Below, one piece after another: positions 35,185 through 43,591 of a stretch of 64,000 bases of DNA; within the stretch, counting starts at the first letter, position 1, and each line of letters begins with the position of its first letter. Below the pieces are notes generated by a model. That model made no database searches, was not told the DNA's origin, and was given only the letters and a program-made list of their open reading frames with translations. The translations under genes were made by a program, and so were the position numbers. Source of the stretch: Kitasatospora atroaurantiaca (GTDB taxonomy: Bacteria > Actinomycetota > Actinomycetes > Streptomycetales > Streptomycetaceae); assembly GCF_007828955.1 (NCBI RefSeq), contig NZ_VIVR01000001.1, positions 1,364,001-1,428,000 on the forward strand. The letters are read 5' to 3'.

Positions 35185-36363
35185 ATGTCCGAGATGGACA
35201 TCCGCACGGTCGTACGCGCCTTCCTCGCCGAACACGACCCGGCGACCACCGACCGTCTCGACTTCCTGCGGGCCCGGTTCGACGCCGGCCTCGCCTGGGT
35301 GCACTTCCCGGTGGGCCTCGGCGGATTGGGCGCACCGCGTGCCCTGCAGGCCGAGGTGGACGCCGAGTTGGCGGCCGCCGGCGCCCCCGACAACGACCCT
35401 CGCCGGATCGGCATCGGGCTCGGCATGGCCGCCCCCACCATCCTTCGCTTCGGCACCGAGGAGCAGAAGTCCCGCTTCCTGCGCCCGCTCTGGACGGGCG
35501 AGGAGGTCTGGTGCCAGCTGTTCAGCGAGCCCGGGGCCGGGTCCGACCTGGCGGCGCTGGGCACCCGGGCGGTCCGGGACGGCGACGGCTGGGTCGTGGA
35601 CGGCCAGAAGGTGTGGACCTCCAGCGCCCACACCGCCCGTTGGGCCATCCTGATCGCCCGCACCGACCCGGACGTGCCCAAGCACCGGGGCATCACGTAC
35701 TTCATCTGCGACATGACCGACCCCGGCATCGAGGTCCGGCCGCTGCGGCAGATCACGGGTGAGGCCGAGTTCAACGAGGTCTTCCTGACCGGCGTGCGCA
35801 TCCCCGACGCGCACCGGCTCGGTGCGGTCGGCGAGGGCTGGCAGGTCGCCCAGACCACGCTCAACAACGAGCGCGTCGCGATCGGCGGCCAGGCGATCCC
35901 GCGCGAGGGTGGCATGGTCGGAGTGGTCGCCGACACGTGGCGGCGGCGGCCCGAGCTGCGGACGCACGAGCTCCACCAGCGCCTGCTCAAGGCCTGGTTG
36001 GAGGCCGAGGTGGCCCGGCTCACCGGCGAGCGGCTGCGCCAGCAGCTCACCGTCGGGCAGCCCGGCCCCGAGGGGGCGGCGATGAAGCTCGCCTTCGCCC
36101 GGCTGGCCCAGGAGCTCAGCGGCTTGGAGGTCGAACTGCTCGGCGAGGAGGGCCTGGCGTACGACGACTGGACCATGACCCGTCCCGAGATCGTCGACTT
36201 CAACGGCCGCGAGGCCGGGTACCGGTATCTGCGCGCCAAGGGCAACTCCATCGAGGGCGGCACCTCGGAGATCCTGCGCAACATCATCGCCGAACGCGTG
36301 CTCGGCCTGCCCGCCGAGCCGCGTACCGACAAGGACCTGCCCTGGAAGGAGCTGGCCCGATGA
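35185..36363 (+). CDS. Acyl-CoA dehydrogenase
   Basis: A 392-residue second dehydrogenase of the operon. CQLFSEPGAGSDLAAL (near residue 111) and GQKVWTSSAHTA are the FAD/acyl-site motifs; IEGGTSEILRNIIAERVLGL near the C-terminus resembles the large-substrate FadE group that works as heteromers in actinobacteria. The ATG is one base past the preceding stop, with AAGGAGG upstream. Its stop overlaps the third dehydrogenase (ATGA), suggesting those two form one heteromeric enzyme. Confidence 0.9.
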   Translation: MSEMDIRTVVRAFLAEHDPATTDRLDFLRARFDAGLAWVHFPVGLGGLGAPRALQAEVDAELAAAGAPDNDPRRIGIGLGMAAPTILRFGTEEQKSRFLRPLWTGEEVWCQLFSEPGAGSDLAALGTRAVRDGDGWVVDGQKVWTSSAHTARWAILIARTDPDVPKHRGITYFICDMTDPGIEVRPLRQITGEAEFNEVFLTGVRIPDAHRLGAVGEGWQVAQTTLNNERVAIGGQAIPREGGMVGVVADTWRRRPELRTHELHQRLLKAWLEAEVARLTGERLRQQLTVGQPGPEGAAMKLAFARLAQELSGLEVELLGEEGLAYDDWTMTRPEIVDFNGREAGYRYLRAKGNSIEGGTSEILRNIIAERVLGLPAEPRTDKDLPWKELAR

Positions 36364-37472
36364 GCGATCTTCTCTACTCGGAGATCGAGGAGGAACTCCG
36401 CTCCAGCGTAAGGGACCTGCTCACCGACCACTGCCCGCCGAGCGCCGTCCTGGCCGGCTGCGAGAGCCGCGAGCCGTACGACCTCGCGCTCTGGCGCAGC
36501 CTGGCGGCCGAGCTCGGCGCGGCCGGGCTTCAGGTGCCGGAGGAGTACGGCGGCGCGGGCGCCTCGCTGCGCGAAACCGCGGTGGTGATGGAGGAGTTGG
36601 GGCGCAGCGTAGCGCCGGTGCCGTTCCTCGGGAGCGCCGTGCTGGCCACCACCGCACTGCTGGCCTGCCCGGCCTCCGACCTGCTGCCCGCGCTCGCCGA
36701 GGGGGCACGGACGGCCGTGCTGGCGGTTCCGCTCTCCACGGCGCCCGGTGCGGCGTTCCCCTCCGGCGTCCGGGCCGACGGGAACGGCGCGTTGACCGGG
36801 CGGCTGACCTCGGTCGCCGATGCGCTGACCGCCGACGTGCTGCTGGTGCCGGCGGTGGACGCGGACGGCCCGGGGCTGTACGCGGTGGAGGCGAGCGCGA
36901 CGGGCCTCGGCGTGGTCCGGCGGACCTCGCTGGACCTGACCAGACCGCTCGCCGATGTGACGCTGGAGGGCGTCCCGGCACGGAAGTTGGCGGGGGCCGA
37001 CACCGCCCCGGCCGCGCTGGAGCGGGCCCTGCTGACGGGGGCGGGGCTGCTCGCGTCCGAACAGCTGGGCATCGCCGAGTGGTGTCTGGGCACCACGGTC
37101 GCGTACCTGAAGGAGCGCAAGCAGTTCGGCCGTGCGCTCGGCTCGTTCCAGGCGATCAAGCACCGCCTGGCCGATCTCTGGCTGGAGACGGTGGGGGCCA
37201 GGGCCGCCGCCCGGTACGCCGCCGACGCGCTGGCCGGTGAGAGCCCGGACGCCGCGCTGGCGGTGGCCGTCGCGCAGGCCCACTGCGGCGCGCTGGCCGT
37301 ACGGGCGGCGGAGGAGTGCGTCCAGCTGCACGGCGGCATCGGGATGACCTGGGAGCACCCGGCCCACCTCTACCTCAAGCGCGCCAAGGCCGACCAGATC
37401 GCCCTGGGCACGCCGGGCCACCACCGCAACGCGCTGGCGGGGCTGGTGGATCTGCCGGGACCGGTGGACTGA
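36360..37472 (+). CDS. Acyl-CoA dehydrogenase, degenerate partner type
   Basis: A 370-residue dehydrogenase, shorter than its neighbour and with weak FAD-site motifs: no FxxxEPxxGSD stretch is seen. VPEEYGGAGASL near the N-terminus and LHGGIGMTWEHPAHLYLKRA near the end are clear family signatures. In actinobacterial heteromeric FadE pairs one chain typically binds FAD and the other contributes the missing residues; the four-base overlap with the previous gene fits that arrangement (inference). Last gene of the operon, followed by a terminator hairpin. Confidence 0.85.
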   Translation: MSDLLYSEIEEELRSSVRDLLTDHCPPSAVLAGCESREPYDLALWRSLAAELGAAGLQVPEEYGGAGASLRETAVVMEELGRSVAPVPFLGSAVLATTALLACPASDLLPALAEGARTAVLAVPLSTAPGAAFPSGVRADGNGALTGRLTSVADALTADVLLVPAVDADGPGLYAVEASATGLGVVRRTSLDLTRPLADVTLEGVPARKLAGADTAPAALERALLTGAGLLASEQLGIAEWCLGTTVAYLKERKQFGRALGSFQAIKHRLADLWLETVGARAAARYAADALAGESPDAALAVAVAQAHCGALAVRAAEECVQLHGGIGMTWEHPAHLYLKRAKADQIALGTPGHHRNALAGLVDLPGPVD

Positions 37473-37478
37473 CGCGGC

Positions 37479-37512
37479 GGGGAGGGGGACCCGGCAAGTC
37501 GTCCCCCTCCCC
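37479..37512 (+). terminator. Terminator of the acyl-CoA dehydrogenase operon
   Basis: A perfect 12-bp stem, GGGGAGGGGGAC and GTCCCCCTCCCC, with a 10-base loop, six bases after the stop. Confidence 0.8.
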
Positions 37513-37581
37513 ACGGGCGCGGTCACCGGCTATGCTGCGGGGATTTCTCATGACTGTCGATCAGATCGGTGAGGACACTCC

Positions 37582-38415
37582 GTGGGCATACTGGGCATGT
37601 TTCGCCGCCGCCGAACGTCCGCCCCGGCTACCGCAGTTGCCCCGGTCGACAAGCCCGTGACCGCTACGGCCGCGCCCGCACCCGACCTACCGTCGACGGC
37701 CAAGCCCGCCATCAGTCTGACGAAGCTGCAGGCCGAGGCCCCGGCCCTGGTCTCCCTGTACAAGCAGGCCGCGGTCTCGCTGAGCAAGAGCGGTCTCGAC
37801 GGCCGCCGGGCCGCCGTCTACCTGGTCCTGGACCACTCGGCCTCCATGTCGCGGCTGTACCGGAACGGGGCCGTGCAGCGCCTGGCGGAGCAGTCCCTGG
37901 CCCTGTCGGCGAACCTCGACGACGACGGCACCGTGCCGGTCGTCCTGTTCAACGACCGGTCGTACAGCGCGCAGGACGTCGAGATCTCCGAGCACAGGGG
38001 CGCGGTCGAGCGGGTGCGGAAGGCATGCGGAGCGAAGTTCGGCGGCACGAACTTCGCTCCCGCGATGCGCACGGTGCTGGAGCACTACCAGGCGTGCGGA
38101 GCGACCGATCCGGCCTTCGTGATCTTCCAGACCGACGGCGCAGCCGCCGACCGGCGGAACGTCCGGAAACTGCTGCAGGAGAGCTCGGGGCTGCCGGTCT
38201 TCTGGCAGTTCGTGGGCTTCGGAGAGCCGGACGCCCGGATGTTCTCCTTCCTCCGCACCCTGGACAGCCTGGACGGGCGTACGGTCGGCAACACCGGATT
38301 CTGCGCGACGGGGAAGAATCCCACCGCTCTCTCCGACGCCGACCTGTACGCCCGTCTGCTCAGCAGCTACCCGGCCTGGATCACCGCCGCCCGCGCGGCC
38401 GGGATCATCCGCTGA
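37582..38415 (+). CDS. VWA-domain protein of the TerF type
   Basis: A 277-residue protein with a Pro/Ala-rich N-terminus (residues 1-45) and a von Willebrand A domain from about residue 75. The metal-ion-dependent adhesion site reads VLDHSASM, with FGGTNFAPAM giving the threonine and FQTDG the late Asp. The sequence matches the vWA part of TerF/TerY-like stress proteins, which act in the cytoplasm with TerD-family calcium-binding proteins; none of those is in the window. GTG start with GTGAGGA upstream. It stands alone, with its own leader after the operon terminator. Confidence 0.82.
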   Translation: MGILGMFRRRRTSAPATAVAPVDKPVTATAAPAPDLPSTAKPAISLTKLQAEAPALVSLYKQAAVSLSKSGLDGRRAAVYLVLDHSASMSRLYRNGAVQRLAEQSLALSANLDDDGTVPVVLFNDRSYSAQDVEISEHRGAVERVRKACGAKFGGTNFAPAMRTVLEHYQACGATDPAFVIFQTDGAAADRRNVRKLLQESSGLPVFWQFVGFGEPDARMFSFLRTLDSLDGRTVGNTGFCATGKNPTALSDADLYARLLSSYPAWITAARAAGIIR

Positions 38416-38445
38416 GGGCCGGCCACGCGCTCCTCCACCCTCGGC

Positions 38446-39414
38446 TCAGACCAGGATCGCGATCCGCCCGGTGGACGTGCCGTCGGCGACCCGCTGGACG
38501 CCCTCGGCGGCCCGTTCGAACGGCAGCCGTTCGCTGACCAGTGGCCGGACCACGCCCTTGGCGGCGAGCTCGGTCAGCTCGGCGTGCGCGGCGCGGACGG
38601 CCTGCGGGTCATGGGTGTTGTAGAGGCCCCAGTGCAGGCCCAGGATCGAGTAGTTCTTCACCAGGGCGTGGTTGAGCCCGGGCGAGGGGATGCCGCCACT
38701 GGCGAAGCCGACCACCAGGATCCGGCCCTCGAAGGCGATGCACTTGGTGGAGCCGGTGTACGCGTCGCCGCCCACCGGGTCGAAGACCACGTCCGCGCCA
38801 CGCCCGCCGGTGGCCTCCTTGACCACCGCGACGAAGTCCTCGGTCCGTCGGTCGATCACCAGGTCGGCACCCAACTCGCGGGCTGCGGCCACCTTTTCGG
38901 CTCCGCCCACGACGCCGATCACGGTCGCGCCAGCCGCCTTGCCGAGCTGGACGGCCGCACTGCCGACACCGCCCGCCGCCGCGTGCACCAGCAGGGTCTC
39001 GCCCGCGCGCAGCCCGGCCCTGCGGTGCAGGCCGAACCAGGCGGTCTGGTACCCGATGTGGAGGGCCGCCGCTTCGGCGTCGTCCAGCGCGGCGGGCGCC
39101 GGGAAAGCGCCGCCGGCGTCCATCAGCGCGTACTCGGCGAAGGCCCCGGCGGGCAGCAGCGGGGTGCCGATCACCCGCTCCCCGGCCCGTTCACCCGTCA
39201 CCACCTCGCCGCACAGCTCCACGCCGGGCGTGAAGGGCAGCGGGGGCCGCACCTGGTAGTGGCCCCGGCACATCAGCGCGTCGGGGAAGTTGACCGCCGC
39301 CGCGCGCACCTTGACCAGCAACTGCCCTGCGGCGGGCTCGGGTTGCGGCACGTCCTGCTGGAGCCGCATCACCTCGCCCGGTTCGCCGAGCGCGCCGACC
39401 TGCCATGCCTTCAT
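38446..39414 (-). CDS. NADPH:quinone oxidoreductase-like MDR enzyme
   Basis: A 322-residue zinc-free medium-chain reductase. AAVNFPDALMCRGHYQ near residue 40 lacks the zinc cysteines, and HAAAGGVGSAAVQLGKAAGA near 140 is the nucleotide-binding loop. Enzymes of this group reduce quinones, enones or enoyl-CoA analogues. ATG start with AAGGGG upstream, 5 bp after the stop of the SDR gene. Third gene of the TetR-controlled SDR operon, so a role in the same acyl or terpenoid catabolism is likely. Confidence 0.87.
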   Translation of the reverse strand: MKAWQVGALGEPGEVMRLQQDVPQPEPAAGQLLVKVRAAAVNFPDALMCRGHYQVRPPLPFTPGVELCGEVVTGERAGERVIGTPLLPAGAFAEYALMDAGGAFPAPAALDDAEAAALHIGYQTAWFGLHRRAGLRAGETLLVHAAAGGVGSAAVQLGKAAGATVIGVVGGAEKVAAARELGADLVIDRRTEDFVAVVKEATGGRGADVVFDPVGGDAYTGSTKCIAFEGRILVVGFASGGIPSPGLNHALVKNYSILGLHWGLYNTHDPQAVRAAHAELTELAAKGVVRPLVSERLPFERAAEGVQRVADGTSTGRIAILV

Positions 39415-39419
39415 CCCGC

Positions 39420-40196
39420 TCACCCCTTCTCGATGGCCTGCTGCAGCCGGTTCATGCCGTCGAGCCAACGGTCGGGCGAGGTGGCCCGGTTGGCGTAGTA
39501 CTCGGCCACCTCGGCGTGCGGCAGGATCAGGAACTCCTCCTCCTCGATGCCCCGCAGCACCGCCTGGGCCACCTCGGCCGGCTCCAGCGCGGTGGCGGCC
39601 ATCAGGACCCGTCCGGCGTGGCCCGCGTCCTCGAGCATCTTGGTCCGTACGCCCTGCGGGCAGAGCGCGTGCACGCGCAGGCCGCGGTGGCGGTAGGTGG
39701 CGGCGAGCCACTCCGCGAAGGCGTAGGCACCGTGCTTGGTGACCGAGTACGGCGCCGAGCCGAGCATGGTCAGCAGCCCGGCGGCGGAGACGGTGGCCAC
39801 GAAGCGGCCCTCGCCGCGCTCCAGCCACTCGGGGAGCAGCTGTTCGGCGGCGCGGACGTGGGACATCACGTTGACGTCCCAGGCCGTGGCCCAGGCCTGC
39901 GGCCCGGCGTCGGCGCCACCGGCGGTGCCCACACCGGCGTTGGCACAGTAGATGTCGATGGCGCCGAGGGCCTTGCGGGCCGCGGCGATCAGCTCGGCGA
40001 CACCCTCCGCACCGGCTGCGTCGCCGGGCGCGGCCGTGCCGCCGATCCGGTCCGCGACCTGCTGGGCGGCAGTGGCGTCGAGGTCGTTCACGACCACCCG
40101 GGCGCCCTCGGCCGCGAAGGCCTCGGCCAGGGCGGCGCCGATGCCGTGGCCGGCGCCGGTGACCACCACGCCGAGCCCGTCGAAGCGTCCGGTCAC
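39420..40196 (-). CDS. Short-chain dehydrogenase/reductase
   Basis: A 258-residue SDR: VVTGAGHGIGAALA is the cofactor motif, NAGVG the central motif and YSVTKHG the catalytic Tyr/Lys pair. GTG start overlapping the preceding SDR stop (GTGA), so translation is coupled. The cofactor pocket has an acidic residue (NDLDA), favouring NAD(H). Likely oxidises a hydroxyacyl or alcohol intermediate. Confidence 0.9.
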   Translation of the reverse strand: MTGRFDGLGVVVTGAGHGIGAALAEAFAAEGARVVVNDLDATAAQQVADRIGGTAAPGDAAGAEGVAELIAAARKALGAIDIYCANAGVGTAGGADAGPQAWATAWDVNVMSHVRAAEQLLPEWLERGEGRFVATVSAAGLLTMLGSAPYSVTKHGAYAFAEWLAATYRHRGLRVHALCPQGVRTKMLEDAGHAGRVLMAATALEPAEVAQAVLRGIEEEEFLILPHAEVAEYYANRATSPDRWLDGMNRLQQAIEKG

Positions 40197-40948
40197 AGCC
40201 CACCGCCCAGGGTCACGCCACCGTCGACCACCAGGGTCTGACCGGTGATCCACCCGGCGTCCTCGGAGAGCAGGAAGGCGACGGCGCCCGCGATGTCCTC
40301 GGGCAGGCCGAGCCGGCCCAGCGGGTACGCGCGGATGACCTTCTCCTCGCGGCCCTCGTACAGGGCCTCGGCGAACTTCGTCTTGACGACGGCCGGTGCG
40401 ACGGCGTTCACCCGGATGTCCGGGCCGAGGTCCGCGGCCAGCTCCATGGTCAGCCGTATCAGGGCCGCCTTGCTGACCCCGTACATGCCGATGCCGCTGG
40501 AGGCCCGGATACCGGCGATGGAGGCGACGTTGACCACCGAGCCGCCGTGCTCGCCCATCCAGGCGGCGTGGGCGCGGCGCGTCCAGGCCAGCGGGGCGAG
40601 CACGTTGACCGCCAGGATCTTCGCGGCCGCCTCCGGACTCGTCTCCAGGACCGGCCCGTAGACCGGGTTGATGCCGGTGTTGTTGACCAGGTGGTCGAGC
40701 CGGCCGAAGGCCTCCAGGGTCCTGGCGACGGCCTCCTCCTGGTGCGCGTCGTCGTCGGACTTGCCCGCGACGGCGATCGCGTGGTCCGGGCCGCCGAGCT
40801 CGCGTACCGCCTCGGCGAGCGGTTCGGGGCTACGGGCCGTGATGCAGACCTTGGCGCCGCGCTCGACGAGCTCGCGCGCGATGCCGAGGCCGATGCCACG
40901 GCTGGCTCCGGTGACCAGGGCCACCCGGCCCTTGAACGAAGGGGTCAT
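40193..40948 (-). CDS. Short-chain dehydrogenase/reductase (FabG-like)
   Basis: A 251-residue SDR: VTGASRGIGLGIA is the cofactor motif, NNTGIN the central motif, and YGVSKAAL the catalytic pair. FITARSP after the second strand, with Arg, suggests NADP(H). First gene of the operon, starting at ATG 40948 after GAGAGGATT; the leader is short because the promoter with the TetR operator lies at 41002-41030. Confidence 0.9.
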   Translation of the reverse strand: MTPSFKGRVALVTGASRGIGLGIARELVERGAKVCITARSPEPLAEAVRELGGPDHAIAVAGKSDDDAHQEEAVARTLEAFGRLDHLVNNTGINPVYGPVLETSPEAAAKILAVNVLAPLAWTRRAHAAWMGEHGGSVVNVASIAGIRASSGIGMYGVSKAALIRLTMELAADLGPDIRVNAVAPAVVKTKFAEALYEGREEKVIRAYPLGRLGLPEDIAGAVAFLLSEDAGWITGQTLVVDGGVTLGGGL

Positions 40949-40984
40949 CGCCAATCCTCTCGAGCCTCTCAATGAACTTCGCAC

Positions 40985-41030
40985 TGACTAAGCGCTTGCT
41001 TAGCATGTTGGCGACGGGCGACACTGTCAA
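40985..41030 (-). promoter_or_regulatory. Promoter and TetR operator of the SDR operon / tetR
   Basis: Minus strand: TTGACA (41030-41025), 17-bp spacer, CATGCT (41007-41002). The palindrome CTAAGCGCTTGCTTAG at 40988-41003 overlaps the -10; 22 bases around it (40985-41006) are identical to the reverse of the site at 32882-32903. The divergent tetR gene starts 94 bp away, so autoregulation is likely. Confidence 0.78.
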
Positions 41031-41096
41031 CCATCCGGGACCTCCGGACCACCCGCCCGGCGGACCCGGCCACGGCCATCTGCGAGGATTTACGAC

Positions 41097-41720
41097 ATGA
41101 CCGACCAAGCAACCGCCGATCTCTGGCCCGGCGAGCGCACCGGAGAGCGCCCCGAGGCCGCCCGGCGGCTGCTGCTCGCGGCCGTGGACTCCTTCGCCCG
41201 GCGCGGCTACCACGCCACGACCACCCGGGACATCGCCACCGCCGCGGGCATGAGCCCGGCCGCGCTCTACATCCACTACCCGTCCAAGGCCGCGCTGCTC
41301 TCCGAGATCAGCCGCACCGGCCACCAGGCCACCCTGAACCTGGTCGAGCACGCCGCCCGGTCCGACAGCGACCCCGTCGCGCAGATGCGCCTCCTGGTCG
41401 AGGACTTCACCGCCTGGCACGCCCGGGGCCACACCGTCGGCCGGATCGTCAACCACGAGCTGCACGCCCTCCCCGACGAGGACTTCGAGGTCGTGGCCGA
41501 GCTCCGCCGCCGGATCGAGGAGACCGTCAAGGCGGTCATCGACACCGGCGTCGCCTCGGGAGCCTTCGACGTCCCGGACGTCCGCACCGCCGCCCGCGCC
41601 GTCACCTCCCTCGGCATCGACGTCTCCCGCTGGTACACCGACCGCAGCAGCGAGACCCCGGAGGAGCTCGGCCGCCGCTACGGCATCCTCGTCCTTCGCA
41701 TGCTGGGCGCCACGGGCTGA
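41097..41720 (+). CDS. TetR-family regulator of acyl-CoA catabolism
   Basis: A 207-residue repressor. The helix-turn-helix is TRDIATAAGMSPAALYIHYP around residues 44-63; the C-terminal domain is of the TetR_C fatty-acid/KstR2-like size. Divergent from the SDR operon and separated from the acyl-CoA dehydrogenase operon by the TerF-type gene; both operons carry the same 16-bp palindrome, so this protein most likely represses both and is released by an acyl-CoA (inference). ATG start; ribosome site GCGAGGA. Confidence 0.88.
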   Translation: MTDQATADLWPGERTGERPEAARRLLLAAVDSFARRGYHATTTRDIATAAGMSPAALYIHYPSKAALLSEISRTGHQATLNLVEHAARSDSDPVAQMRLLVEDFTAWHARGHTVGRIVNHELHALPDEDFEVVAELRRRIEETVKAVIDTGVASGAFDVPDVRTAARAVTSLGIDVSRWYTDRSSETPEELGRRYGILVLRMLGATG

Positions 41721-41829
41721 CCCACCGGACTCGGCCGGCCCGTACCCCGGGTCGGCGTGGCACCCCTCCTCCGGGCCAGGGCACGCGGACCGACAAGTCG
41801 TCAGTCATCACTTCCCCGACACCAGGGCA

Positions 41830-41848
41830 TTAGGTTAGGCTCACCTAA
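41830..41848 (+). promoter_or_regulatory. Iron box (DmdR/DtxR-type operator)
   Basis: TTAGGTTAGGCTCACCTAA matches the streptomycete iron box in all 19 positions as I know it. It lies 17 bp ahead of the DUF2470 gene, so that gene should be repressed by iron-loaded DmdR1. Confidence 0.9.
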
Positions 41849-41865
41849 CTAACCCAGGAGGATGG

Positions 41866-42687
41866 ATGCCCGACGCCGACAGCCAGCCCACCGGCACTGC
41901 CACCCGGCCCACCGCAGCGGGTGGCAGGCCTGCGCCCACCTCGGCCGAACGGGCCCGTACGCTGCTGGAGTTCGCCTCCTCGGTGGTGCTCGACGTGCCC
42001 GGGATCGACCTGGTCAACCGGCCGGGCATTCCGCCACTGGTCCGCTGCGCGGTGCTGCCCGACCGGGCGCTCGCCGTGCTGGTCGAGACCTCCTCGCCGC
42101 TGTACCGGATCGCCTCGGTCGCCCGAACGGCGGAGCTCGTCGCGGAGCTGGAGGCGGTGGACGTGGCCCCGGTCGCCCTGCCGCACCGGATCCGCGGCCG
42201 GGCCACCGCTCACGGACGCCTCAGCGCGCTGCCGAATGCCGGGCCGGAGGTGCTGGACGGGCTCTTCCCGCGACGTCCGGCCACCGGACAGGCGCTGCTC
42301 CGCTTCGCCCTCGACCACCTGGCCGTGGAGGACCTCTGGGGCGCCGAGTGCTGCGTCGACCTCGCCGCCTTCACGGCAGCCGTTCCGGACCCGATCGCCG
42401 CCGACGAGGCCGCGATGCTCCAGCACCTCGCCGCCGCCCACCCTGAACAGCTCCGGCTGCTGGGTGCCCAGGCACTCGAACACCCGTCAGGCCTGCGGGG
42501 CCGGCAGCACCCCACCGACCACCCCGTCGACGTCCGCCCGGTCGCCCTGGACCGTTTCGGACTGCGCGTCAGGCTGACCAGCGGCGCCCGGATGCTCGAT
42601 GCCCGCTTCGAGTTCCACCGGCCGGTCACCGGACCCGAGCAGCTTCCGGACGCGATGCACCGCCTCTTCGCACAGGTCCGCCATTGA
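41866..42687 (+). CDS. Iron-regulated DUF2470-domain protein
   Basis: A 273-residue cytoplasmic protein. The C-terminal part (from about residue 175, ADEAAMLQHLAAAHPEQLRLL) fits DUF2470, the domain that ends HugZ-type haem-utilisation proteins; the N-terminal part resembles the split-barrel half of those proteins only loosely. ATG start with AGGAGG at 41855-41860. The perfect iron box directly upstream indicates expression under iron starvation, fitting a role in haem or siderophore-iron handling, which the sequence itself does not prove. Stands alone, convergent with a VOC protein gene. Confidence 0.75.
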   Translation: MPDADSQPTGTATRPTAAGGRPAPTSAERARTLLEFASSVVLDVPGIDLVNRPGIPPLVRCAVLPDRALAVLVETSSPLYRIASVARTAELVAELEAVDVAPVALPHRIRGRATAHGRLSALPNAGPEVLDGLFPRRPATGQALLRFALDHLAVEDLWGAECCVDLAAFTAAVPDPIAADEAAMLQHLAAAHPEQLRLLGAQALEHPSGLRGRQHPTDHPVDVRPVALDRFGLRVRLTSGARMLDARFEFHRPVTGPEQLPDAMHRLFAQVRH

Positions 42688-42699
42688 GCTGACCCGCAC

Positions 42700-43470
42700 T
42701 CACTCCTTCAGGCTGATCACCGAGAACAGCCCGCCCTCGGCGTCCCTCAGCCTGGCCACCCGCCCGTACGGCGTGTCCGAGGGGGCGTCCATCTCCGCGC
42801 CGCCGAGCACGACCGCACGCTCGACCGCCGCGTCCGTGTCGGCGACCGAGAAGAACACCTCCCAGTGCGGGGCGACGTCGGCGGCCGTACGCAGCGCCGC
42901 CACGCTCCGGCCGTCGGCCCGCAGCACCACGCGTTCGTGCTCCCAGCGGACCTCGAAGCGCCTCGGGTCACGGTCGTCCCAGACGAACACCTCGCCGTAG
43001 AAGAGCGCCATCGCGAACGGATCGGCCGTGCGCAGCTCGATCCAGACCGGGGCCCCGGGCGAGGACACCCAGGTGGAACAACCCAGGTCGCCCTCCCAGA
43101 TGCCGAAGGCCGCGCCCCCCAGGTCCGCGGCGAGCGCGATCCTCCCGGCGTCGAAGTTGAGCGGGCCGACGGCCAGGGTGCCGCCGCGTTCGCGGACCCG
43201 GTCCGCGGCCTCGTCGGCGCTCTCGATCCCGAAGTACGTCGTCCAGGCGACCGGCGGCTGCCAGTCCCCCGCCACCACGCCGATCCCGGCAACCTCCACA
43301 CCGTCGACCACCGCGCGCACGTACGGGCCCCAGCGGTCCGGCCCTTCCTCGAAGGTCCAGCCGAGCAGCGGGCCGTAGAAGGACTGCGCCACCTCGAGAT
43401 CCCGGGCCATCAGGCTGACCCAGCACGGCGCGGCCGGCACACAGCGCACGCTGATGGTCTGCTCGCTCAT
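42700..43470 (-). CDS. Two-domain VOC (glyoxalase/dioxygenase fold) protein
   Basis: A 256-residue protein made of two vicinal-oxygen-chelate modules: the first opens APCWVSLMARDLEVAQSFYG (near residue 14), the second WIELRTADPFAMALFYGEVF (near 142). Single-copy modules bind a metal with His/Glu ligands, which are only partly conserved here. Members of this group have been linked to hydroxylase or antibiotic-binding functions; none can be assigned. ATG start with AAGGAGC upstream. Divergent from the ferredoxin-reductase gene. Confidence 0.85.
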   Translation of the reverse strand: MSEQTISVRCVPAAPCWVSLMARDLEVAQSFYGPLLGWTFEEGPDRWGPYVRAVVDGVEVAGIGVVAGDWQPPVAWTTYFGIESADEAADRVRERGGTLAVGPLNFDAGRIALAADLGGAAFGIWEGDLGCSTWVSSPGAPVWIELRTADPFAMALFYGEVFVWDDRDPRRFEVRWEHERVVLRADGRSVAALRTAADVAPHWEVFFSVADTDAAVERAVVLGGAEMDAPSDTPYGRVARLRDAEGGLFSVISLKE

Positions 43471-43591
43471 CGGAGCTGCTCCTTCCGGTCCTGGCTCTCC
43501 TCAGCCTAGGTGCAGCATCACGCCATGGCACGGTCCGCCTCGCGACACGGCGCCGCACAGGGTGAGATGAGGCCGAGGAGAGGAGCTGGCA

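Noticed and set aside
33558-37526. 1322-residue minus-strand frame antisense to the acyl-CoA dehydrogenase operon
   Set aside because: Low-complexity shadow of high-GC coding sequence; no domain, start region or ribosome site.
37582-38415. Tellurite-resistance (ter) locus
   Set aside because: Only a TerF-type VWA protein is present; no TerD, TerB or TerC genes in the window.
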